In this document: in pieces, positions 38,529 to 51,300 of the stretch
Layout of the letters: each line of letters begins with the position of its first letter
Position numbering within the stretch: position 1 is the first letter of the stretch
DNA from: Limnomonas spitsbergensis
Lineage: Eukaryota; Chlorophyta; Chlorophyceae; Chlamydomonadales
Assembly: GCA_037349105.1 (NCBI GenBank)
Contig: JAYJMM010000105.1
Span: forward strand, 2,046,001 to 2,110,000
Reading direction: 5' to 3'
DNA: 64,000 nucleotides
Position numbers and translations under genes: made by a program
The notes under the pieces: model-generated
Told to the model about the DNA's origin: nothing
What the model saw: the letters and a program-made list of their open reading frames with translations, nothing else
Databases searched by the model: none

Positions 38529-38699
38529 TCACGGACGTTTTTGTTGTTTTCGAAGTTCGTTGTTTGCTAAAATATTGCTGTTTTGGCGATTTTTTGTTTC
38601 GTTGCCCTTAAACATGAAAAATTCCAGTTAAAAACATTTTCACTATTGATTTCGTTGCTCCCTGAACAACGATCAAAACAACAAAACACGTCTGTGGTT
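38529..38699. mobile_element. Small TIR element (MITE-like)
   Basis: CACGGACGTTTTTGTTGTTT near 38530 and the reverse complement of AAAACAACAAAACACGTCTG ending near 38693 form imperfect inverted repeats of about 33 bp. They flank an AT-rich core of about 100 bp. There is no ORF, so a non-autonomous DNA element is likely; target duplications were not established. Confidence 0.5.
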
Positions 38700-39384
38700 A
38701 CGTATGTGACACCAAAATTTTTAATTTGTGACCCCTCCGAGATACTGAAGGCTATGCAACACTGCCATGCCAACGGCTTGGGCCCGCTTTTATCCCAATA
38801 TCCAGTAAAAAACCGGGCCATAATTAGCCATGTCCACCATGCGCGCATGCTTGCGGCCTCGTGTGGTACCTTCATCAAGAGAGCATCGGGAAGTAAAAAT
38901 CCGGGTGCCTAATTTTATGTTTCTGAGGCATTATTCTGAGTCCAGCATATTTTGCTCCCACTGGTATTTTGCATTTCTTATGCTCGATACACCTTGGGCA
39001 ATCAATCACCAAACAATAACCATGGGTTAATTTAGAGGATTAAACCGGCGTAGTGAAGAGAATATTTAGCGCATGCTGCTGCGGGCATTATTGGGGAAAG
39101 GAGGGCAAGGAGTGGTCTCGTAGTAGTCAGGTAGTAGTGGGCTGTGGGCAGCGGGGCGGGTACGGCCTCTTGGCCTTAGAAAGCATGGAGCTATGGCAGA
39201 TTTGCCCACCTGAAGTCCTAAATGCCTTTTCAAAGACCCTATTGATCCCATCACATATCGTATCCCCAGTCGAAGAGGTCACACATACTACTCGAGGCAT
39301 CAAGCAATACCGTTCGACGCAATGCTCAGTGTTAGCGTCCCCCCGGATCAAAAGAAAGCTCCCGGAATGATCTTGCCCTCGCCT

Positions 39385-42300
39385 ATGGGTCAAAAGAAGA
39401 CAACGATACCCATATTGGGCGGTGCCGACTTCGAGTGAGTCAGGTCCTGCCTTCGGCAGTTCGTGGATGCCGCCTGAGCTCTTGCAAAACTTCCGCTTAC
39501 CCCGCCTTGCCTCTGGCGCGCCCTCTTTGCATCACAGCTTCAATCTCTCGATAGCCAAGGCCAAGGTCTTCAAGATGTTGGACGAAAAGACGCCTCCTAA
39601 CTTCCGCAAATTCTACCAAGGCACACTGTATGACCGACTGATGCAAACCATCCTACTATACTTCGCCGCCATGTTTCAGCACGAGTGGGTCGAGAGCTCC
39701 ATGGAACGATCTCGCAAGCAGAGGCTGGAAGGCGAGTTCAGGGCCATGACGAAATGCGGCCACATGCATGTGAGCATGCCGCCTCATATTGGATGGCCAA
39801 GCTTAGCCATGCGTCTATCTGGTGCCATGAAGGTGGAAGCTGTACATAAGCAGGACAGTGCCATGTGGTACTGACACTGCCATGTGCACCCCTGTCATTT
39901 GAGATGCAGTAAATGCCCTCAACGCGTATTCCATTCTCGTAAGCCATAGCATGCGAGCGGGGTAGCCCAGTGGTCAAAGATTTGCCTGCATGCTGTGACA
40001 TGCATGCTTGCCAAGGTCCACACGTGTCATGAACATGCATGCACCCTAACAACGTTACGCATGAGGTGCACGTACGTTCGATCTCAGGGTGGTGCAGTGT
40101 GTAGAGTGACTGAGACATAGCTGCAGAAGCAAACAAATTAAAATTCCCCCTGCAAGCGTGAGAGTTGAGGGAGCAATGCACTGCTATGGACCATTGGCGT
40201 TCCTGATGCAAAATCTACTATTTGAATAGTTGGATTGGTACAGTTGCATGGCGCCGGGGAAGAGCACCTGGGATAAGACTGGCTATGACTGCCTGCCTGA
40301 CTAAATGATCATTCAAATGGCCAGTTATGAATGCATAGCTGATTGTGGCTCTCTGCTGACAGGATACAACCCCTACGTGGTTGGCGCCCGCATACGAGAG
40401 CTGGCGGAGGAGGAGAAGCAACTGAGGATGGAGATCTCGCCCATCTACTCGGAGATCATTTTGAAGCACAGCTCGTACAAGAACCCCCAGCAGGACAGGT
40501 GCGTGTGTATAGGGAGGTCGAACCCAGCACTGCAGGTATATTTCCGTGGGGACTCTGCCTGAAGCTGAGAAGACCCTCTGTACATATTACAACCCCAACC
40601 CACGGCAGAAGCTTGGTGCACACGGGAGCTCAAGTTTGCTCATGCCTGGCGGCACTTGCCGGCGCAAACCACACCACACCACACCTGTTTAAGAGCCCAT
40701 GTTGCTTTGCGACAGTGCGTGTCAGGGGTGTGTGGGCTGCCAACAAAGTGCACATGGGTTGCATGCAGTGCATGCCGACCAGATATGAGCACAAGACACA
40801 AACTGCCCCCCTCAGCTTTGGCACGCGCACCGCACGCACCCCAGTGACCCTGCTATGTCCTTGCATGAGCGCACCTTTCTGGGCGCCAAGATGTAAATTA
40901 TACCCCACACTTTCACATCACGGCAGGCTTTTCTTCGAGTCGCTGTACGAATCGCTCATCTGCATGGGCGACGAAGCGTTCCACCGCATGCAGAAGCGCG
41001 CAGACATCGAGTATGAGATTGGGCAGATCTTCCGCACCAAGCACTTCAACCTGTACAAGAGGAAGAACTTGCCGCCAAGGTGCGAGGCATGCTGTTTATG
41101 CTAGGGTGCTTCCTTTACATTTCAGCTACGTCAACCTTATGGCCGAGGGGCCTGGTATGGCAAGCCCCGCTGTTTGGGTCTCTAGGCCCGATTAAGTCCC
41201 CAGTGGCCAACTGGTGGCAGCCCAACAGCCTGTCAACTGTGTAATGCCGTCTGGTTCGCAATGGAGGAGTCGCGGGTGTTGCTGTCTTGCTGACTAGGTA
41301 GCATGCCACTGCCTTTGTGTCGAGGACTTTTTCCTTGCATGCATACCCGGTGGCCCTACCCCCTCTAGGCTTCAACCCCTGAGACATATTTGTTTCCTTG
41401 TTCTGTCATCAAAACATGCCTTACTGCTCCCCTTGACCTACCTTGCAGCTCCCCCTGGCCTGCCTTACTGCTCCCCTTGACCTACCTTGCAGCTCCCCCT
41501 GGCCTGCCTAACTGCTCCCCTTGACCTACCTTGCAGCTCCCCCTGGCCTGCCTTACTGCTCCCCTTGACCTACCTTGCAGCTCCCCCTGGCCTGCCTTAC
41601 TGCTCCCCTTGGCCTACCTTGCAGCTCCTCCTGGCCTGCCTCACCACTCCCTCCGGCCTGCCTCAAGTTTCCCCCTGGCCTGCCTTACCGCTCCCACCGG
41701 CCTGCCTCAAGTTTCCCCCTGGCCTGCCTTACCACTCCATCCGGCCTGCCTTTAGTTTACCCCTGGCCTGGCTTACCACTCCCTCCGGCCTGCCTCAAGT
41801 TTCCCCCTGGCCTGCCTTACCACTCCCTCCGGCCTGCCTCAAGTTTCCCCCTGGCCTGCCTTACCGCTCCATCCGGCCTGCCTTTAGTTTACCCCTGGCC
41901 TGCCTTACCGCTCCCTCCGGCCTGCCTTACGTTTACCCCTGGCCTGCCTTACCACTCCCTCCGGCCTGCCTTACGTTTACCCCTGGCCTGCCTTACCACT
42001 CCCTCCGGCCTGCCTTCAGTTTACCCTTGGCCTGCCTTACCACTCCCTCCGGCCTGCCTTTAGTTTACCCCTGGCCTGCCTTACCACTCCCTCCGGCCTG
42101 CCTCAAGTTTCCCCCTGGCCTGCCTTACCACTCCCTCCGGCCTGCCTCAAGTTTCCCCCTGGCCTGCCTTACCGCTCCCTCCGGCCTGCCTTTAGTTTAC
42201 CCCTGGCCTGCCTTACCGCTCCCTCCGGCCTGCCTTACGTTTACCCCTGGCCTGCCTTACCACTCCCTCCGGCCTGCCTTACGTTTACCCCTGGCCTGCC

Positions 42301-45300
42301 TTACCACTCCCTCCGGCCTGCCTTCAGTTTACCCTTGGCCTGCCTTACCACTCCCTCCGGCCTGCCTTATGTTTACCCCTGGCCTGCCTTACCACTCCCT
42401 CCGGCCTGCCTCAAGTTTCCCCCTGGCCTGCCTTACCACTCCCTCCGGCCTGCCTCAAGTTTCCCCCTGGCCTGCCTTACCGCTCCCTCCGGCCTGCCTT
42501 TAGTTTACCCCTGGCCTGCCTTACCGCTCCCTCCGGCCTGCCTTAAGTTTACCCCTGGCCTGCCTTACCACTCCCTCCGGCCTGCCTTACGTTTACCCCT
42601 GGCCTGCCTTACCACTCCCTCCGGCCTGCCTTAAGTTTACCCTTGGCCTGCCTTACCACTCCCTCCGGCCTGCCTTATGTTCACCCCTGGCCTGCCTTAC
42701 CACTCCCTCCGGCCTGCCCTAAGTTTACCCCTGGCCTGCCTTACCGCTCCCTCCGGCCTGCCTTAAGTTTACCCTTGGCCTGCCTTACCGCTCCCTCCGG
42801 CCTGCCTTAAGTTTACCCTTGGCCTGCCTTACCACTCCCTCCGGCCTGCCCTAAGTTTACCCCTGGCCTGCCTTACCGCTCCCTCCGGCCTGCCTTAAGT
42901 TTACCCCTGGCCTGCCTTACCACTCCCTCCGGCCTGCCCTAAGTTTACCCCTGGCCTGCCTTACCACTCCCTCCGGCCTGCCTTAAGTTTACCCCTGGCC
43001 TGCCTTACCACTCCCTCCGGCCTGCCTTAAGTTTACCCCTGGCCTGCCTTACCACTCCCTCCGGCCTGCCCTAAGTTTACCCCTGGCCTGCCTTACCACT
43101 CCCTCCGGCCTGCCTTAAGTTTACCCTTGGCCTGCCTTACCGCTCCCTCCGGCCTGCCTTATGTTTACCCCTGGCCTGCCTTACCACTCCCTCCGGCCTG
43201 CCTTAAGTTTACCCCTGGCCTGCCTTACCACTCCCTCCGGCCTGCCTTAAGTTTACCCCTGGCCTGCCTTACCGCTTCCTCCGGCCTGCCTTAAGTTTAC
43301 CCCTGGCCTGCCTTACCACTTCCTCCGGCCTGCCCTAAGTTTACCCCTGGCCTGCCTCACCACTCCCTCCGGCCTGCCTTAAGTTTACCCCTGGCCTGCC
43401 TTACCACTCCCTCCGGCCTGCCCTAAGTTTCCCCCTGGCCTGCCTTACCACTCCCTCCGGCCTGCCTTAAGTTTACCCTTGGCCTGCCTTACCACTCCCT
43501 CCGGCCTGCCTTATGTTTACCCCTGGCCTGCCTTACCACTCCCTCCGGCCTGCCTTAAGTTTACCCCTGGCCTGCCTTACCACTCCCTCCGGCCTGCCTT
43601 TACTTTACCCTTGGCCTGCCTTACCGCTCCTTCCGGCCTGCCTTAAGTTTACCCCTGGCCTGCCTTACCACTCCCTCCGGCCTGCCTTAAGTTTACCCTT
43701 GGCCTGCCTTACCACTCCCTCCGGCCTGCCTTATGTTAACCCCTGGCCTGCCTTACCACTCCCTCCGGCCTGCCTTAAGTTTACCCCTGGCCTGCCTTAC
43801 CACTCCCTCCGGCCTGCCCTAAGTTTACCCGTGGCCTGCCTTACCACTCCCTCCGGCCTGCCTTTAGTTTACCCTTGGCCTGCCTTACCACTCCCTCCGG
43901 CCTGCCTTACGTTTTACCCGTGGCCTGCCTTACCACTCCCTCCGGCCTGCCTTAAGTTTACCCCTGGCCTGCCTTACCACTCCCTCCGGCCTGCCTTAAG
44001 TTTACCCCTGACCTGCCTTACCACTCCCTCCGGCCTGCCTTAAGTTTACCCTTGGCCTGCCTTTCCACTCCCTCCGGCCTGCCTTATATTTACCCCTGGC
44101 CTGCCTTACCACTCCCTCCGGCCTGCCTTAAGTTTACCCCTGGCCTGCCTTACCGCTCCCTCCGGCCTGCCTTAAGTTTACCCCTGGCCTGCCTTACCAC
44201 TCCCTCCGGCCTGCCTTAAGTTTACCCCTGGCCTGCCTTACCACTCCCTCCGGCCTGCCTTAAGTTTACCTCTGGCCTGCCTTACCACTCCCTCCGGCCT
44301 GCCTTAAGTTTACCCCTGGCCTGCCTTACCACTCCCTCCGGCCTGCCTTACGTTTTACCCTTGGCCTGCCTTACCACTCCCTCCGGCCTGCCTTAAGTTT
44401 ACCCCTGGCCTGCCTTACCACTCCCTCCGGCCTGCCTCAAGTTTCCCCCTGGCCTGCCTTACCACTCCCTCCGGCCTGCCTTTAGTTTACCCCTGGCCTG
44501 CCTTACCGCTCCCTCCGGCCTGCCTTACGTTTTACCCCTGGCCTGCCTTACCACTCCCTCCGGCCTGCCTTACGTTTTACCTGTGGCCTGCCTTACCACT
44601 CCCTCCGGCCTGCCTTAAGTTTACCCCTGGCCTGCCTTACCACTCCCTCCGGCCTGCCTTTAGTTTACCCCTGGCCTGCCTTACCACTCCCTCCGGCCTG
44701 CCTTACGTTTTACCCGTGGCCTGCCTTACCACTCCCTCCGGCCTGCCTTAAGTTTACCCCTGGCCTGCCTTACCACTCCCTCCGGCCTGCCTCAAGTTTC
44801 CCCCTGGCCTGCCTTACCACTCCCTCCGGCCTGCCTTTAGTTTACCCCTGGCCTGCCTTACTGCTCCCTCCGGCCTGCCTTACGTTTTACCCGTGGCCTG
44901 CCTTACCACTCCCTCCGGCCTGCCTTACGTTTTACCCCTGGCCTGCCTTACCACTCCCTCCGGCCTGCCTGAAGTTTACCCCTGGCCTGCCTAACCACTC
45001 CCTCTGGCCTGCCCTAAGTTTACCCCTGGCCTGCCTTACCACTCCCTCCAGCCTGCCTTATGTTTACCCCTGGCCTGCCTTACCGCTTCCTCCGGCCTGC
45101 CTTAAGTTTCCCCCTGGCCTGCCTTACCACTCCCTCCGGCCTATCCTAAGTTTACCCCTGGCCTGCCTTACCACTCCCTCCGGCCTGCCGTAAGTTTACC
45201 CCTGGCCTGCCTTACCACTCCCTCCGGCCTGCCTTAAGTTTACCCCTGGCCTGCCTTACCACTCCCTCCGGCCTGCCCTAAGTTTACCCCTGGCCTGCCT

Positions 45301-48300
45301 TACCACTCCCTCCGGCCTGCCTTACGTTTACCCCTGGCCTGCCTTACCACTCCCTCCGGCCTGCCTTAAGTTTACCCCTGGCCTGCCTTACCACTCCCTC
45401 CGGCCTGCCTTTAGTTTACCCTTGGCCTGCCTTACCACTCCCTCCGGCCTGCCTTAAGTTTACCCCTGGCCTGCCTTACCACTCCCTCCGGCCTGCCTTA
45501 AGTTTACCCCTGGCCTGCCTTACCACTCCCTCCGGCCTGCCCTAAGTTTACCCTTGGCCTGCCTTACCACTCCCTCGGCCTGCCTTAAGTTTACCCCTGG
45601 CCTGCCTTACCACTCCCTCCGGCCTGCCTTAAGTTTACCTCTGGCCTGCCTTACCACTCCCTCCGGCCTGCCTTATGTTTACCCCTGGCCTGCCTTACCA
45701 CTCCCTCCGGCCTGCCTTAAGTTTACCCCTGGCCTGCCTTACCACTCCCTCCGGCCTGCCCTATGTTTACCCCTGGCCTGCCTTACCGCTTCCTCCGGCC
45801 TGCCTTAAGTTTACCCCTGGCCTGCCTTACCACTCCCTCCGGCCTGCCCTAAGTTTACCCCTGGCCTGCCTTACCGCTCCCTCCGGCCTGCCTTAAGTTT
45901 ACCCCTGGCCTGCCTCACCACTCCCTCCGGCCTGCCTTAAGTTTACCCCTGGCCTGCCTTACCACTCCCTCCGGCCTGCCTTAAGTTTACCCCTGGCCTG
46001 CCTTACCACTCCCTCCGGCCTGCCTTTAGTTTACCCCTGGCCTGCCTTACCACTCCCTCCGGCCTGCCTTACGTTTTACCACTGGCCTGCCTTACCACTC
46101 CCTCCGGCCTGCCTTACGTTTTACCCGTGGCCTGCCTTACCACTCCCTCCGGCCTGCCTTAAGTTTACCCCTGGCCTGCCTTACCACTCCATCCGGCCTG
46201 CCTTACATTTTACCCGTGGCCTGCCTTACCACTCCCTCCGGCCTGCCTTAAGTTTACCCCTGGCCTGCCTTACCACTCCCTCCGGCCTGCCTTAAGTTTA
46301 CCCCTGGCCTGCCTTACCACTCCCTCCGGCCTGCCCTAAGTTTACCCCTGGCCTGCCTTACCACTCCCTCCGGCCTGCCTTAAGTTTACCCCTGGCCTGC
46401 CTTACCACTCCCTCCGGCCTGCCCTAAGTTTACCCCTGGCCTGCCTCACCACTCCCTCCGGCCTGCCTTAAGTTTACCCCTGGCCTGCCTTACCACTCCC
46501 TCCGGCCTGCCCTAAGTTTACCCGTGGCCTGCCTTACCACTCCCTCCGGCCTGCCTTAGGTTTACCTCTGGCCTGCCTTACCACTCCCTCCGGCCTGCCT
46601 TAAGTTTACCCCTGGCCTGCCTTACCACTCCCTCCGGCCTGCCTTACGTTTTACCCATGGCCTGCCTTACCACTCCCTCCGGCCTGCCTTAAGTTTACCC
46701 CTGGCCTGCCTTACCACTCCCTCCGGCCTGCCTTAAGTTTACCCCTGGCCTGCCTTACCACTCCCTCTGGCCTGCCGTAAGTTTACCCCTGGCCTGCCTT
46801 ACCACTCCCTCCGGCCTGCCTTAAGTTTACCTCTGGCCTGCCTTACCACTCCCTCCGGCCTGCCTTACGTTTACCCCTGGCCTGCCTTACCACTCCCTCC
46901 GGCCTGCCGTAAGTTTACCCCTGGCCTGCCTTACCACTCCCTCCGGCCTGCCTTAAGTTTACCTCTGGCCTGCCTTACCACTCCCTCCGGCCTGCCCTAA
47001 GTTTACCCCTGGCCTGCCTCACCACTCCCTCCGGCCTGCCCTAAGTTTACCCCTGGCCTGCCTTACCACTCCCTCTGGCCTGCCTTAAGTTTACCTCTGG
47101 CCTGCCTTACCACTCCCTCCGGCCTGCCTTAAGTTTACCCCTGGCCTGCCTTACCACTCCCTCCGGCCTGCCGTAAGTTTACCCCTGGCCTGCCTTACCA
47201 CTCCCTCCGGCCTGCCTTACGTTTACCCCTGGCCTGCCTTACCACTCCCTCCGGCCTGCCTTAAGTTTACCCCTGGCCTGCCTTACCACTCCCTCCGGCC
47301 TGCCGTAAGTTTACCCCTGGCCTGCCTTACCACTCCCTCCGGCCTGCCTTAAGTTTACCCCTGACCTGCCTTACCACTCCCTCCGGCCTGCCTTAAGTTT
47401 ACCCTTGGCCTGCCTTTCCACTCCCTCCGGCCTGCCTTATATTTACCCCTGGCCTGCCTTACCACTCCCTCCGGCCTGCCTTAAGTTTACCCCTGGCCTG
47501 CCTTACCGCTCCCTCCGGCCTGCCTTAAGTTTACCCCTGGCCTGCCTTACCACTCCCTCCGGCCTGCCTTAAGTTTACCTCTGGCCTGCCTTACCACTCC
47601 CTCCGGCCTGCCTTAAGTTTACCCCTGGCCTGCCTTACCACTCCCTCCGGCCTGCCGTAAGTTTACCCCTGGCCTGCCTTACCACTCCCTCCGGCCTGCC
47701 TTACGTTTACCCCTGGCCTGCCTTACCACTCCCTCCGGCCTGCCTTAAGTTTACCCCTGGCCTGCCTTACCACTCCCTCCGGCCTGCCGTAAGTTTACCC
47801 CTGGCCTGCCTTACCACTCCCTCCGGCCTGCCTTAAGTTTACCCCTGACCTGCCTTACCACTCCCTCCGGCCTGCCTTAAGTTTACCCTTGGCCTGCCTT
47901 TCCACTCCCTCCGGCCTGCCTTATATTTACCCCTGGCCTGCCTTACCACTCCCTCCGGCCTGCCTTAAGTTTACCCCTGGCCTGCCTTACCGCTCCCTCC
48001 GGCCTGCCTTAAGTTTACCCCTGGCCTGCCTTACCACTCCCTCCGGCCTGCCTTAAGTTTACCCCTGGCCTGCCTTACCACTCCCTCCGGCCTGCCTTAA
48101 GTTTACCTCTGGCCTGCCTTACCACTCCCTCCGGCCTGCCTTAAGTTTACCCCTGGCCTGCCTTACCACTCCCTCCGGCCTGCCTTACGTTTTACCCTTG
48201 GCCTGCCTTACCACTCCCTCCGGCCTGCCTTAAGTTTACCCCTGGCCTGCCTTACCACTCCCTCCGGCCTGCCTCAAGTTTCCCCCTGGCCTGCCTTACC

Positions 48301-51300
48301 ACTCCCTCCGGCCTGCCTTTAGTTTACCCCTGGCCTGCCTTACCGCTCCCTCCGGCCTGCCTTACGTTTTACCCCTGGCCTGCCTTACCACTCCCTCCGG
48401 CCTGCCTTACGTTTTACCTGTGGCCTGCCTTACCACTCCCTCCGGCCTGCCTTAAGTTTACCCCTGGCCTGCCTTACCACTCCCTCCGGCCTGCCTTAAG
48501 TTTACCCCTGGCCTGCCTTACCACTCCCTCCGGCCTGCCTGAAGTTTACCCCTGGCCTGCCTAACCACTCCCTCTGGCCTGCCCTAAGTTTACCCCTGGC
48601 CTGCCTTACCACTCCCTCCAGCCTGCCTTATGTTTACCCCTGGCCTGCCTTACCGCTTCCTCCGGCCTGCCTTAAGTTTCCCCCTGGCCTACCTTACCAC
48701 TCCCTCCGGCCTATCCTAAGTTTACCCCTGGCCTGCCTTACCACTCCCTCCGGCCTGCCGTAAGTTTACCCCTGGCCTGCCTTACCACTCCCTCCGGCCT
48801 GCCTTAAGTTTACCTCTGGCCTGCCTTACCACTCCCTCCGGCCTGCCCTAAGTTTACCCCTGGCCTGCCTTACCACTCCCTCCGGCCTGCCTTACGTTTT
48901 ACCCCTGGCCTGCCTTACCACTCCCTCCGGCCTGCCTGAAGTTTACCCCTGGCCTGCCTAACCACTCCCTCCGGCCTGCCCTAAGTTTACCCCTGGCCTG
49001 CCTTACCGCTCCCTCCGGCCTGCCTTAAGTTTACCCCTGGCCTGCCTCACCACTCCCTCCGGCCTGCCTTAAGTTTACCCCTGGCCTGCCTTACCACTCC
49101 CTCCGGCCTGCCTTAAGTTTACCCCTGGCCTGCCTTACCACTCCCTCCGGCCTGCCTTTAGTTTACCCCTGGCCTGCCTTACCACTCCCTCCGGCCTGCC
49201 TTACGTTTTACCACTGGCCTGCCTTACCACTCCCTCCGGCCTGCCTTACGTTTTACCCGTGGCCTGCCTTACCACTCCCTCCGGCCTGCCTTAAGTTTAC
49301 CCCTGGCCTGCCTTACCACTCCATCCGGCCTGCCTTACATTTTACCCGTGGCCTGCCTTACCACTCCCTCCGGCCTGCCTTAAGTTTACCCCTGGCCTGC
49401 CTTACCACTCCCTCCGGCCTGCCTTAAGTTTACCCCTGGCCTGCCTTACCACTCCCTCCGGCCTGCCCTAAGTTTACCCCTGGCCTGCCTTACCACTCCC
49501 TCCGGCCTGCCTTAAGTTTACCCCTGGCCTGCCTTACCACTCCCTCCGGCCTGCCCTAAGTTTACCCCTGGCCTGCCTCACCACTCCCTCCGGCCTGCCT
49601 TAAGTTTACCCCTGGCCTGCCTTACCACTCCCTCCGGCCTGCCCTATGTTTACCCGTGGCCTGCCTTACCACTCCCTCCGGCCTGCCTTAGGTTTACCTC
49701 TGGCCTGCCTTACCACTCCCTCCGGCCTGCCTTAAGTTTACCCCTGGCCTGCCTTACCACTCCCTCCGGCCTGCCTTACGTTTTACCCATGGCCTGCCTT
49801 ACCACTCCCTCCGGCCTGCCTTAAGTTTACCCCTGGCCTGCCTTACCACTCCCTCCGGCCTGCCTTAAGTTTACCCCTGGCCTGCCTTACCACTCCCTCT
49901 GGCCTGCCGTAAGTTTACCCCTGGCCTGCCTTACCACTCCCTCCGGCCTGCCTTAAGTTTACCTCTGGCCTGCCTTACCACTCCCTCCGGCCTGCCTTAA
50001 GTTTACCCCTGGCCTGCCTTACCACTCCCTCCGGCCTGCCGTAAGTTTACCCCTGGCCTGCCTTACCACTCCCTCCGGCCTGCCTTAAGTTTACCTCTGG
50101 CCTGCCTTACCACTCCCTCCGGCCTGCCCTAAGTTTACCCCTGGCCTGCCTCACCACTCCCTCCGGCCTGCCCTAAGTTTACCCCTGGCCTGCCTTACCA
50201 CTCCCTCTGGCCTGCCTTAAGTTTACCTCTGGCCTGCCTTACCACTCCCTCCGGCCTGCCTTAAGTTTACCCCTGGCCTGCCTTACCACTCCCTCCGGCC
50301 TGCCGTAAGTTTACCCCTGGCCTGCCTTACCACTCCCTCCGGCCTGCCTTACGTTTACCCCTGGCCTGCCTTACCACTCCCTCCGGCCTGCCTTAAGTTT
50401 ACCCCTGGCCTGCCTTACCACTCCCTCCGGCCTGCCGTAAGTTTACCCCTGGCCTGCCTTACCACTCCCTCCGGCCTGCCTTACGTTTACCCCTGGCCTG
50501 CCTTACCACTCCCTCCGGCCTGCCGTAAGTTTACCCCTGGCCTGCCTTACCACTCCCTCCGGCCTGCCTTAAGTTTCCCCCTGGCCTGCCATACCGCTGA
50601 CCTTGGCCTGCCATCCTTCCCCCACCCCTTGCTGGCTATGCTCTGCAGATCTGTGGACAGTCTCACTGTAAAGGAGCTCTACACAGTGAAGAACGAGACC
50701 ACCAACCGTGCGCTCAATGCCAAGCTGCTGGGCAGCCTGTACGAGAAGCCTGAGACTCTGAGCGTGACGGTGGCCAGCGTGACCAACAGTCAGCTGATCA
50801 CGCAGTTTGTGCAGTCGCCCATCGTGGCCAGGTCGATGATGAAGGATCCGGAGATGCGCAAGAAGTGAGTACGCCTCGTGAGAGGAGGGCCTGTCATGGC
50901 AATCTTGAGACGAGGGCCTGCCGTGGCACTCCTGAGTCTGGCGAGGAGGAGATGCCATGGCACTTTTAAGAGGAGGGCACGCCATTGCACTCTCTAAAGG
51001 AGGGTCTACCTTGACACTCTTGAGATGAGGGCCTGTCCTAGCTCTGTTTAGTGGAGGGCTTGCCATAACGCTCTGGATAGGGGGGCCTGGTGTAGCACTT
51101 AAGGGGGGCACAGGAGTAGCGCGGGAGGGGGGTTGGAGGCCATGCATACACCCTAGCCTCTGGCGCACAGTCTTTTGATATAAGCTGTCATGCTGGGAGG
51201 TGTTTATAATGCAATGCTGGGCAAGCCTGAGGTGGCTGTGGCTTTGCCTATGCTCGGACGTGGGGTTCAATGTGGGTTTGCAAGTCCTTATAGGCGGTGG

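Larger units (their letters stand above)
36270..39384. other. Intergenic region, ELIP to PPP1R36-like gene
   Basis: About 3.1 kb. Short ORFs on both strands (for example 37489-37860 + and 37539-37748 -) have no recognisable motif or consistent splice structure. It contains a perfect 17-bp-arm palindrome (38429-38463) and a TIR-bounded element (38529-38699). No gene is called. Confidence 0.5.

Noticed and set aside
39957..40090. tRNA-like A-box (TAGCCCAGTGGTC) and B-box (GTTCGATCTC)
   Set aside because: The boxes are about 120 bp apart and no cloverleaf or acceptor stem pairs. It also lies in intron 2 of a protein gene.
41487..45896. Long plus-strand ORFs of the type ACLTTPSGLPLVYPWPALPLP in the 44-bp array
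   Set aside because: 44 bp is not a multiple of 3, so the frame rotates every unit and the ORFs are chance absence of stops. They lie inside an intron flanked by phase-matched exons.
23296..50600. CRISPR-like regular repeat arrays
   Set aside because: Both arrays are head-to-tail minisatellites without unique spacers, inside eukaryotic introns, with no cas genes.
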